Assembly (NCBI GenBank): GCA_949357655.1
Contig: CASHTG010000001.1
Coordinates: 1,674,001-1,738,000 of the forward strand
Direction: 5' to 3'
Length of the DNA: 64,000 nt
Source: Parascedosporium putredinis
Taxonomy: Eukaryota > Ascomycota > Sordariomycetes > Microascales > Microascaceae
Shown: positions 1 to 9,748 of the stretch, one piece after another
How positions within the stretch are numbered: the stretch's first letter is position 1
How the letters are laid out: each line of letters opens with the position of its first letter
Made by a program: the position numbers and the translations under genes
The notes under the pieces: model-generated
What the model was told of the DNA's origin: nothing
The model's input: only the letters and a program-made list of their open reading frames with translations
The model's database searches: none

Positions 1-3000
1 AGGACTTCGAGAGCGTCAACGCCATCGCTTGTCCGAAAGTCTTCCACCTCATCTTTGCGGTCCCCGAGCGTTGGTCCTCGCCAAGGCCAGTCTCTATCTC
101 GGAGGGCCAGCTCAGCCAACCTATCGAGCTCCACGCCTAGATCACCGCTCGCCATGACCGAGCCACCTTTGTTGAGCCGAAGCCGGTACCTACGGCCAAC
201 TCTCTCGCCAAGGACTTTTTGCGGCCGACCTCCAGGGGCACCAGGAGAACGAGCATGACCAGGCCGCAGGCGCCCTGGTCATCCTTCACGATTCTTGCTA
301 TGGACACCAATTTTCCAGGCCATCGGCTTCTGCCGACGACTTGGCTACCATCGTCGAACGCCCAGAGAGACTAAGGGCGTGCGCTTTGGGCATCGCCGCC
401 GCCTATGTCAAGCTGGGTGGACGCCACGCGGACGGCCAGTATCCCATCCACCCAAAGCTTGACCCCAAGACTATCCCCGACGCGCCGTTTAGAATCCGGC
501 GAGTCACCAGGAAGTTGCCCATTACCTCTCCGGCCGTAGTCGGCGTGCACGGCAAGCCCTGGATGGAGGAGCTTCGTGCCATGTGTCTGACAACGCGGGC
601 TCGATGGGCCAAGAACGAATGCGAAATCCTCCGAGACGATGTGAATCTCAGGCCTGGCCAGCAACCAAAGCCCAAGTTCCATCCCGGAGATCTGTATCTT
701 GCTCCAGAGTCGCTCGACGCGATGGAGGGTGCTCTCGGCGCCGTGTGTGAGGCTGTTGATCAGGTCTTCACCAGCGGGCCCCGCAGGTGCTTTGTCTCTA
801 TCCGACCTCCGGGCCACCACTGCTCTGAAGACTTTCCCTCTGGCTTCTGCTGGGTGAACAATGTCCACGTCGGTATCGCGCACGCCATGATGAATCATGG
901 TTTGACCCACGCTGCTATCATCGATTTTGATCTTCACCACGGCGACGGGTCCCAATCGATCGCCTGGAGCCATAACCACCGTAGCAAGTATAACAAGAGG
1001 GGCCTCGCCAAGTGGAGGAAAACCTCGATTGGTTATTTTAGTTTGCACGACATTAACTCTTTCCCGTGCGAGTACGGCGATCCCGAAAAGGTGATGAACG
1101 CCAGCATCTGCATCGACAACGCACACGGCCAGAACATTTGGAACGTGCATCTTCAGCCATGGTCCACCGAGCCCGAGTTCTGGGAGATTTACAACTCGAG
1201 CTATTCCGTGCTCATCGACAAGGCCGCGGCCTACCTGAAAACTCAGACCAGTCTCCTACGCAAGGCCAACATCCCCCAAATCCGCCATTTTCTTTTCGGC
1301 AGGATTCGACGCCAGCCAGTGGGAGGGCGGTGGTATGCAGAGGCACTCGGTCCAGGTGCCCACTGACTTTTATGCCCGGATCACCCGAGACGCCGTTGCC
1401 CTCGCCATGGACCCCGACACAGCCGCCGAAGGGCGTGTCATCAGTGTCATGGAAGGTGGTTATAGCGACCGCGCGATCGCCTCGGGCGTTCTTAGCCACC
1501 TGAGCGGCCTGGTGGCCAGGCCAATAGCCCAGGACGCGTTTTTGTCCGAGAACGGCATCAAAGAGGAAGACGTGGAGTCTGACGGAGGAGTACCAGCAGG
1601 GATTGCCCACGACCCTCTTACTCAGAATCGAAAGCGGCGTTTCTCGTCTAACTTTGCCTACGACTCTGCGTGGTGGTCTAGTTCCGAGCTTGACAAGCTG
1701 GATCGTGCTATCGCTACCCCGGCGCCGCTTCCCAAAAGCCCCGCCACGCCGTGCCTCCCACGTATAGCTCCCCTACCCACGCCTCGACAGCCAAGGCTCT
1801 CGACCCTGCCAACCTACGTCGCAGCCTTTCCGGTTTAAACACGTCGAATGGCATCCCATCTCGCCCGCCAACTCCGCCGCCTCCCGAGGTGCCCTGGCCG
1901 ATTGCGACGCAGGAGCTTTTCAAGCTCTTGGTTCCAGAAGATCGCCGTACCGTGAGTCTCACGCATGCGGAGATTGGTGAAGTCGCCGCGCAATGCAAGG
2001 TGGATTTCCCTGCCCTGCAGAAACCGGTTGGCGGATCGCAACTGGCCCACGGCGCCGCGAGGGTGGTAGGGCGAGATCGAAAGACCAAGCTTGTCGAGCC
2101 GATCCGCGAAGAGGAAGGGATGGAGAAACTGGCCAAGGGCCGTAGGAAGACGACCGCTGTCGGTTTTGGTCTCGTAAGTTCCCATCTTCTCCTTTTTTCT
2201 TTTTTTTTCTCTCGTCTTCTGCTTTTCCCCTCCTTTTTCGTTTTTCGGTCCCCTTCTCCTCTCTACGTGTATCATCAATGATAATATCCCATTCGTGATG
2301 GGGGCCAATTACTGACGAGCTTTTTTCTCATTAGCCGCCTGCGAAGTCGGGAGGGTTAGACCCCCAGTCCGTCGGTCCGCCAGACGAGCTAGCACTGCGT
2401 CTGTGCTACTGACGGCAGAAGACGAGTCTGTAATAGAGAATGCTACCAATCCGGCCAGCGATGGCCTCGGCGAAGTGAGCGGTAACGGAAACACAATGGC
2501 GCCGCCCGTGACCAAGCCAGCTCCCTCTGTCCAGACAAAGAAGGTGCGGGCGCCCGCATCAACCAAAGAGCCCGTTACTAGGATACCCAAGAGCGGGACA
2601 AGAGCCCCGGCGGCGAAAAAGAGCCCAGCAAAGGCGACCAAGGCGGGGCCGCGGTCGGCCAACACATCTCAGGCGGCCACGCCCAAGAGACCGACGCCAG
2701 AAAAAGCGGAGATCAAAGTTTCGGGGCCAGGCAATCCACCGGAGAGTACAGACAAGGGATTGGACCAGATAACCTCTGGGCTCAATCAAATTAGAATATC
2801 CCTTGTCTCAAAATCTCGCGAGACAGGTGCGCCAGTGGCAGCGAAGCCAATGCCGCGGATCCGGTTCATCAAGAGCGGTCAAAATTCGGGAACCACGTCT
2901 CCCGATCCCACGGGGCCAAGCGACGTGTTGCCGTCGGTTCCTGTGAGGAATGAAGGCTACGGCGACGTCACGCCCCCGATCCAGTCTCCCCTGGAGCCCC

Positions 3001-3380
3001 TCCCTCCCTGATAGTGAGGACCCCCGTGGAGGAAAAGTCGATGAGCGATTCCATCGATTCTCTCGAGCCCTCTTCGTCGTCGCCGCTGCCGTCGAGCCCA
3101 CCGACGTTTAGTCCCGCGAATAGCTTACCAAAGTTGAGGCCCGAGACACCGGACAAGTTTGTGCAGTATCAGCCAGAAGGCCCGACGCCGGTAGCTATGC
3201 CGATGAGCGAGCCGGTCCGATTTTGCCGCCCAATGTGGCCGCGACACCGACGCCTATGAACCGGTCGAACCTACCGGCCTTCACGCCAACGTCGACGCTT
3301 CGGTTCGCTCCACCGAGCTACGGTGGCGGAGAGGACAAGCGAGGCTTCCCGGACTTAAGCCTGAGAGTTCCTCAAAGTAG
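1..3380 (+). CDS. HOS3: HOS3-type class II histone deacetylase (5' partial, frameshifted)
   Basis: Removes acetyl groups from histone lysines; Hos3 is a fungal class II zinc-dependent deacetylase. Seen: RPPGHHCSEDFPSGFCWVN near 800-860, the zinc-ligand motif DFDLHHGDG near 922-948 and the second Asp motif FFSAGFDAS near 1288-1312. The C-terminal half is a low-complexity Pro/Ser/Lys-rich tail, usual for fungal Hos3. An intron at 2174-2334 (GTAAGT donor, ACTGAC branch near 2311, TTAG acceptor) splits the tail. The reading frame changes near 165-175, at the T run 216-220, the C run about 1271-1275, near 1735-1750, near 2361-2365 and again around 3005, 3220 and 3350. Each time homologous-looking sequence resumes in another frame. 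The 5' end lies outside the window. The stop at 3378-3380 is my best guess; the last open frame could run to 3597. It converges on HIS2. Family assignment is firm, exact model is not. Confidence 0.88.
2174..2334 (+). other. Intron in the HOS3 tail
   Basis: GTAAGT donor at 2174, pyrimidine-rich interior, branch-like ACTGAC near 2311-2316 and acceptor TTAG ending at 2334. Coding-like Ser/Pro/Lys-rich sequence flanks it on both sides. Confidence 0.7.
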
Positions 3381-4243
3381 TGATTCGAGCTGGGCGAGCC
3401 GGTGGGGGTCTCGGAACAGGTTGTTTTTACACCCTACCCCCAAAACGTTATTTCTAGAGCAAGCCGTGCTATACGCCGCCGGGCCCTTTGTCTTCTTCAT
3501 CTTTTCGTTCCAGTTGTTGTTCTTGTCCGCTTGCTTCTTCTGCCTTCTTCTTCTTCTTCTTGTTTTCTTCTTCTTTATTTTTACCCCTTGCCTTTAGTTC
3601 ATCTCTCCATATCCTTCTCTCTATGCGCTTTTCGGCTTTTGTTTTCCTGTTCGGAACCGGAGTTTGGGTTCAGGGACCCTTTGCCCTGTTCTGGTTTGAC
3701 GATGTGGGTTGCAAAGGTTTCAAGGAGATACCCCTCTTGTGCTTCAAGGAGTAGCTACGATTTCCATGTAATCTTGTTTCTTGTTCTTCTTTTCTTCTTT
3801 CTTCTGCCTGCTTCACTACCCGCCACGCTATTCCGTTGCGCGCTATTTGATTCCTCCTTTTTAATTCATGGAAATTTCCCCACGGATAATACATTTCCCT
3901 CTTTCCTCAAGTTTGACCTGTTCTCGTGCATATAGGAGAGTGCCGCGACGGCAGGTGCATTATATTATGGCTCTTGGTGCTTTTACTTGTTCTTTTCTAT
4001 TCATTGCCATGCGTGCATGTGACTGTGTAGAATTCGCCTCTATTCCCACGTTTATAACCCCTCCCTCCCTTGGTTGCGTGCGGGCCTCACGTTTTGCCCG
4101 TCTAACTATAGAAACGAAAAAAATGAATAAGGGAAAAAAGCAGAAGTCATGGTACCTCCCCCTATAAAACCACGAATAGCACCTTGTTCGGGTGCAAAAC
4201 CACACTACCTCGGCGCACGTCAACCCTCATAGCTCACGGCAAC
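3381..4243. other. Convergent intergenic region between HOS3 and HIS2
   Basis: Holds the probable 3' UTRs of HOS3 (+) and HIS2 (-). It is rich in T and CTT runs (for example 3541-3600 and 3770-3815). No gene is supported here; the Phe/Leu/Ser-rich open frames are translations of pyrimidine tracts. Confidence 0.6.
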
Positions 4244-5372
4244 CTATTCCCCGTTTAGGCTTTCCCGGAATACCGAAAGGGGGACGCTCTTTTCCTTGAG
4301 TTCGGCCTTGGCTCCCACGGGCGCCGCCTCAGAATCGGCAGCGGCGGCAGCGACGCCGGGGTGGGGGCTCCTCTCGAGGGTCCAGACCTCGGTCACGCCG
4401 AGGCTCTCGAGGTAGTCGAGGCCGCGGGGGTAGTTTGTAGCGATTTGGGCGATGCCGTGGCTGTCGTCGGAAAAAGTGAAGCGGCCGCCCATCTCGAGAT
4501 AGGCGCGGGCGACGGGGGCGGCGGGATAGGGCTCGGCGAGGCCCTTGCGCAGGGCGCTGGTGTTGCACTCGAGCCAGGCGCCGGCCTGAACCGCGACGCG
4601 GAGGTTACGCAGGATGCGGGACCAGATACCCGGGCGGAGGGAAGGGTCACGGGCGGGGTCGTCGCTCAGGAGGCGGATGAGGTCAAAGTGGCCGACGACG
4701 CGGGGCCGGAGGGCGAGGAGCATGTCGTGCTGCTCGTCGTAGTAGCGCTCGTGGAAGAGGTCCTCGGGGTCGCGGGCGGGGTCGGGGTTGGGGTCGGCGG
4801 AGGCGAGGGAGGCGACGTACGAGCTGCGGGCGCGGAGGTAGGTGTCGCGGTCGTAGTCGATGGGGAGCCCGCCGACGTGGTGGAGGGAGCCGATGAAGTA
4901 GTCGACCTGGGGGTAGACGAGCGGGTCGGCGAGGCTGAGGATGGCGGGGCCGTAGGAAGGGCGGATGAACTCGCCTTCAAAGGCGATGAGGATGTGGATC
5001 TGGGAGGCGTACTTGGCTTGTAGGCGGGAAGCCTCGACGAGGTAGGCTTGGTGGAGGGGGAAGGAAGGCGAGGAGACTTCCGGGTCCGTTTTGAGCTAGA
5101 GCTCGGGGGGCGGTTTTGTTAGGGGAATTTGGACAATAAGAAAGAAGATATGTGGAAATAGCTGGGTGAGGTAGGGGGAACGCAGAGAGGGATAGGCAAT
5201 GGGCACTTACTTCCTCTGGATAGAGATCTTCCTTTGCGTAACGAGGCATGTGCTCGGTGAGACCGATGGTCTTGAAGCCGGCGGCGACGGCAAGTTGGAT
5301 GACCTCCTCGAGGGTGTCTTTCGCGTGGCCGGGGCAGAACTGGCCCGAGTGGGAGTGCATGGTGAAGGCCAT
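4244..5372 (-). CDS. HIS2: Histidinol-phosphatase, PHP family (two exons, intact)
   Basis: Dephosphorylates L-histidinol phosphate in the penultimate part of histidine biosynthesis. Model: complement(join(4244..5095,5211..5372)), 337 residues, no frame break. The start is the ATG at 5372 (MAFTMHSHSGQFCPGHA), which opens with the PHP-domain HxH metal motif. Further metal-binding segments are visible: GLTEHMP near residue 38, SLHHVGG, GHFDLIRL and FSDDSHG near the C-terminus. The 115-bp intron has a GTAAGT donor (5210-5205) and a CTAG acceptor (5097-5096), in phase 0. Length suits the fungal family. The gene is head to head with the formamidase gene, leaving about 1.2 kb for two promoters. Third positions are strongly C/G. 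One of the few larger genes here that reads cleanly. Confidence 0.93.
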
Positions 5373-6581
5373 TTTCTTCCTTTTTTTTTTTGGTTCCCTG
5401 AGGCTTGCGCGGGAAATATAAATCTATATACGGTTTTCCTCGCGCCTGGGGGATCTTGTCAACGAACCCGCTTAGGAAGGGAGCTGTTTCCCCGTCTTTG
5501 AAAATGTCACGTCGGTTGGCTTCTTTGCCTTTTGCTGCCGAAACCCGTTTTGTTATCTTTGGCGAGGATTGGTCCTTTTTTCGTCTGGGGAGAAGGGGAG
5601 AAGTGGTGTTTGAAGTGGTGCAAAGCTGTCTTGGCCATGAATGAGAATGAGCTTGATATCTGCATTGTATCCTTGGCGGGGTTCCCATCTTCAAATGCCA
5701 AAAAAGGAAGGAAAAAAAGAGAAAGGCATTGCGAAGGAGGGGCAACCTCGGCGTGTGTGGTGGGGCAACCCGACTCCGTCAACGACACATAATAGAGTTG
5801 ATTAACGAGAGATTTAACGATAGATCTAGAGATATAGCTAGACAATTGATTGTTTTGTTAGTGCATAGCATAGCTTGGGCAGCCAAGTCAAACGATTCGA
5901 GATGGGTACATGAGGGTCGAATGTTCGCGAGGGGGTTTCCCCAAAGAGACTTGTGCTGGTCCATACAGCGGACAGATCTGTATCCTTGTTGTTCTGGGAA
6001 AGCACTGCGTCGACTCGATGCATCTATTCAATCGGAAAAATGGACTCGGTAGCAGAGGAGGCTCAGGTTCGAGTTTAGCCATCCATGGATCCATTGTATG
6101 GACGTGTCTGTCTCCTCACTAAACGTATACCCGTGGCTGCCTTTTGCCGCCTTCCGCGCCCCCTGCGCTTGACTCCTGGAGCAGATAGCGAAGCAGTCCG
6201 AGTTCACTTCACCTCCTCCTCCTCCCCGCGTTATTGCGTCCAGGGGTCTGTTTTCCGTGCCCGAGAGTGGGGGCCATATCGTGACTAGATCAAGCAATTT
6301 AGTGTATCCTCACCCTTTCAACGCTTTCAATCCCTTTTGCCGTTCAATCGCGTGAACTGCGTGAATCGTTGTAGACGACCCCTCCCTCTATTCCCGCACG
6401 CTACCATACCAAGCCAGTCTTCTTGGGTCGTTGCCTGTAATCAAGTCCTCTCCTCGTCTCTCCTTGTCTCTCCTCGCCTTTCAGTCCATCTTGGCCTTTC
6501 ATCATTCCCCATATCCCCCTTTCTCGAGAAAACCAACCCCAAACCACCCATCCCTCTTCCTCCTCCTCTTCATCCCACAAT
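5373..6581. promoter_or_regulatory. Divergent promoter region between HIS2 and the formamidase gene
   Basis: A shared upstream region of about 1.2 kb. Its right third (6400-6580) is CT-rich leader sequence typical of fungal 5' UTRs, ending in a good start context (CACAATATGCC). A palindromic ATCCATGGATCCAT word lies at 6081-6094. I see no clear TATA or Gcn4-type site that I would stand behind. Confidence 0.45.
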
Positions 6582-7520
6582 ATGCCATCCTTCAACCTCC
6601 CCTCCTCCGCCATCCACAAAAAGTGGTCCCGCTCCCTCCCTCCCATCCTCACCGTCCCCTCCGGCGCCACCCTCACCCTCGACCTCCCCGACGCCAGCAA
6701 CAACCACATCACCCCGTCCAACGCCCCCACCGCCCTCTCCACCTTTTCCCTCGCCGACGCCAACCCCGTCGTCGGCCCCGTCTTCGTCGAGGGCGCCCAG
6801 CCCGGCGACGTCCTGCGTGTCGACGTCCTCGAGCTCGACACCGCCGACTACGGCTGGACCGCCATCTTCCCCGGCTTCGGTCTCCTCGCCGACGAGTTCC
6901 CCGACCCCGTCCTCGAGGTCTGGGATCTCGCCCGCGCCGCCATCACCGGCCGCGCCGACTTCCGCCCCGGCATCTCCGTTCCCGTCCGGCCCTTCCTCGG
7001 CATCATGGGCGTCGCCCCGCCCAGGACGGCGAGCACAGCACCATCCCCGCCTACGTCACCGGCGGCAACCTCGACTGCCGCCACCTCACCGTCGGTTCCT
7101 CCCTCTACCTGCCCGTTCAGGTCCCCGGCGCCCTCTTCTCCTGCGGCGACGGCCACGCCGCCCAGGGCCACGGCGAGGTCTGCGGCTCCGCCATCGAGAC
7201 CCCCACCCGCGCCAAAATCACCCTCACCGTGGAGAAGAACATGCCTTGGATCACCGCGCCCCACTACGTCAGCCCCTAGTCGTGCCGAGGAGCTGGCCAT
7301 GGGCGAGTACGCCGCCATGGGCGTCGGCCCGGACCTGGCGGACGCGGCCAAGGACGCCACCCGCGGCCTCATCGCCTGGATGCAGGCCGAAAAGGGCCTT
7401 TCCAAGACCGACGCTTATATCCTCGCCTCTGTCGCCGCCAATCTCAAAATCGTCGAGGCTGTCAACATGCCAAACTATGTCGTCGCCTGCTCCATCCCTC
7501 TCGCCATCTTCCGCTTCTAA
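6582..7520 (+). CDS. Formamidase/acetamidase family amide hydrolase (two compensating frameshifts)
   Basis: FmdA/AmdA-family enzymes hydrolyse formamide or short amides to ammonia plus the acid, allowing their use as nitrogen source. The start MPSFNLPSSAIHKKW at 6582 follows a CT-rich leader. Family-like blocks: PVVGPVFVEGAQPGDVL (residues about 65-82), GWTAIFPGFGLL, then PAYVTGGNLDCRHL and ALFSCGDGHAAQGHGEVCG in a second frame, and ELAMGEYAAMG to the stop in the first frame again. The frame is lost near 7014-7022 in a CCCC run (one base short) and recovered near 7275-7280 (one base over, or two missing), so the total of about 312 residues matches the short branch of the family. No intron signals explain the shifts. 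Substrate (formamide versus another amide) cannot be decided from sequence. Confidence 0.85.
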   Translation: MPSFNLPSSAIHKKWSRSLPPILTVPSGATLTLDLPDASNNHITPSNAPTALSTFSLADANPVVGPVFVEGAQPGDVLRVDVLELDTADYGWTAIFPGFGLLADEFPDPVLEVWDLARAAITGRADFRPGISVPVRPFLGIMGVAPPRTASTAPSPPTSPAATSTAATSPSVPPSTCPFRSPAPSSPAATATPPRATARSAAPPSRPPPAPKSPSPWRRTCLGSPRPTTSAPSRAEELAMGEYAAMGVGPDLADAAKDATRGLIAWMQAEKGLSKTDAYILASVAANLKIVEAVNMPNYVVACSIPLAIFRF

Positions 7521-8260
7521 TCTTACCCCGGCCCCGAGTCTTGTTTTTTTTTTTTCCTCCTTTTTTGTCTTTTCCTACGCCACACCCGCATCTCTTGCCC
7601 TTGTCTTGTTCCCGCTAGTAGTACGCTCTCACTCCCACCCACTGGCCGACACCGGACCCTTGCCTCGTTTTAGCCCCCTGGTCCTAGCCCGGCATTGGCG
7701 TAATACAGTGGACCACTAGACGTACGTTAGGGCTGTGGAGGGGCCCGGAGGCGGGATGAAGACGCTAAGGTATTGAACGGAAAAGAAAAAGAAACAAGAT
7801 CAATTGGATGGACAGGCATCAATGAAATTCGGCCTTCCCCCATTTTGCCGAAAAACCAGACGTCGTCACTGGGGGAGAGGAAATGTGCTGGAGCTTGTCG
7901 CATCAATGTGGAGCGGGGGCTTGCAAAGACGCCATTCCACCCCGATTCTTCTTCTTTTTTCTTCTCCGTTCAGCTTCTTCCTGTCTTCCTCCTCATCCTG
8001 GCACCCTGCTCGCAAGCGATTAGCAATAAAAAGAAAAAGAGAGAAATACGCAAGAAAGAGCGTTATTTGTGAAACCTAAGAGAACAAAGAGAGGGAGAGG
8101 GAGAAAAGGGAACATTAAGGAGGATAATCGATATCCATTACACTCGGGACAGGCCAAAGAAGTACCGATACTCACAAGTTCAAAAGAAGAGGAGGAAAAG
8201 GGAAAACAGATAACCAAGGGAGAAGGAAAGCAAACTAATAAAACAAGGAAAACCACCGCA
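7521..8260. other. Intergenic region between the formamidase and MOSC genes
   Basis: Likely 3' UTR with T runs at 7540-7570, then purine-rich sequence (8025-8260) that should be the leader of the MOSC gene. No gene seen. Confidence 0.5.
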
Positions 8261-9748
8261 ATGAAAATCACAGGGGTACGTACGTGTCCAGCCAGAGAAC
8301 CCTCACCTTGCTTCCCCGCCTATCCCCCGTGGCGCACGCGATAGAGATCCAAGCAAGGAACACTCAAAGACTCACCTCGTTGCACCATTCTTTCCTCATA
8401 GATCTACCTCTACCCTATCAAGGGCCTCCGCGGCATCCCCTCGACCAAGCCCGCCTCACCCCGCAGGGCCTCAAGTACGATCGCCGCTTCTCCCTCTGGC
8501 GCATCCCCGACGACGGCGTGTCTCTCCGGGAAAAGATCCAAGTCTTCACGAACCCGGAAGCCGCCCTCTTCGACCAGCGCGTTGTCGGCCTAGACGAGGA
8601 CGATGTCGATAAGGAGGAGAAAATTTCCTATGCCCCACACAAAACCAAAACCCCCGTGCACACCCGGGCCCCCGCTGGTGCCCCGGACGCCGACGGGGCC
8701 GATGTTCGGAGGGAGCCCCCGCCATCCTCGTCCGCTACCTGACCCCCAAGTCCCCATCGTCCCCGAGCACCCTTCCCAGGCCACCGAGCTCCGCGTGCCC
8801 CTGTGCCCGGACACGACCAACCTAGACCCCGTCACCGTCACCATGTACAAGAGCTCGGCCACCGCGTTTCGCATGGGCCGCGAATACGACGCCTGGTTCA
8901 CCGCCTGCTTCGGCTTCCCTGTCGCCCTCGTCTACATTGGCGATGGGAGGCGGCCCCAGTTGGGCTTCCAGCCTGGTACTCCCGCTCGCACGCCCCAGAG
9001 AAGCCCCCTTGCCGCCCTGCTCCACATCTTACTCGATTGCGTCGCCCGGTGCGTCGCCTTCCTCCTTGCCCTGCCTACCCTTGCCGCCGCGGAGGGTGGT
9101 AAACGGGCCAAGCACCCTCCTCCCAAAGCCCCCGGAGCCCTGGATCACTTTTACCGACTTTGCTCCCTTCCTCATCGCCTCCGAGTCCTCCCTTGCCCAC
9201 CTCTCCGCGAGCGTGAGCGACACCCCGCTAGAGATGCACCGCTTCCGCCCCAACATCCTCATCGGGCCCTCGTCGCCCCGGACCGCCCCGGACACGTTGA
9301 GCAGCGGTGACAGCAACAGCAGCGACAGCGGCCTTGACCAGCAAGACGACCTGCCCCGTGGGACGAAGACTTTTGGTCCGAGCTCTCCGTCGCCGGGTCT
9401 CCCGTCTTCAAGCTCACCGGAAACTGCGCCCGCTGCACCTCGGTCAACGTCGACTACGAGACCGGCCGGCCCACCAAAGGCCCGCGCGGCACCGTCCTCA
9501 AAACCCTGGCCAAGACCCGCCGCGTCGATAAAGGCAAGAGGTGGGAGGCCATCTTTGGCCGCTACGCCTCGCTCGCCGTCGCACCCGAGACCTCGCCGCG
9601 CAAATGGTGGGCCGGGGGCGAATGGGGAGAGGAGGGCGCAGCAGCAGCGACCGCCACGCCAGTCACAAAAGTCGCCGTGGGGGACCCGGTGCGCGTGACG
9701 AGGAGAAATCGGGAGAGGGACGTCTGGGACTGGCCCCCTCTGAAATGA
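8261..9748 (+). CDS. MOSC domain protein, mARC-like (frameshifted)
   Basis: MOSC proteins bind molybdenum cofactor; mARC-type members reduce N-hydroxylated compounds. Model: ATG at 8261 (MKITG), intron 8276-8401 (GTACGT to TAG), then IYLYPIKGLRG, the typical N-terminal MOSC beta-barrel opening, and GLKYDRRFSLWRI. Later segments are TMYKSSATAFRMGREYDAWF, WITFTDFAPFLIASE, EMHRFRPNILI and GNCARCTSVNVDYETGRP. The last holds the Cys position that ligates molybdenum in mARC relatives. The protein ends RDVWDWPPLK with the stop at 9746-9748. Frame changes near 8451-8460, 8700-8720, 8990-9120 and 9355-9365 break it into pieces that are collinear with the family. Exact substrate is unknown. Confidence 0.8.

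Noticed and set aside
4361..5023. 220-codon plus-strand frame rich in Gly/Val/Ala
   Set aside because: Antisense of the HIS2 second exon; produced by its C/G-rich third positions.
6337..7719. Long 460-codon open frame on the plus strand
   Set aside because: It is a Pro/Ser-rich shadow of the formamidase gene in another frame and lacks domain features.
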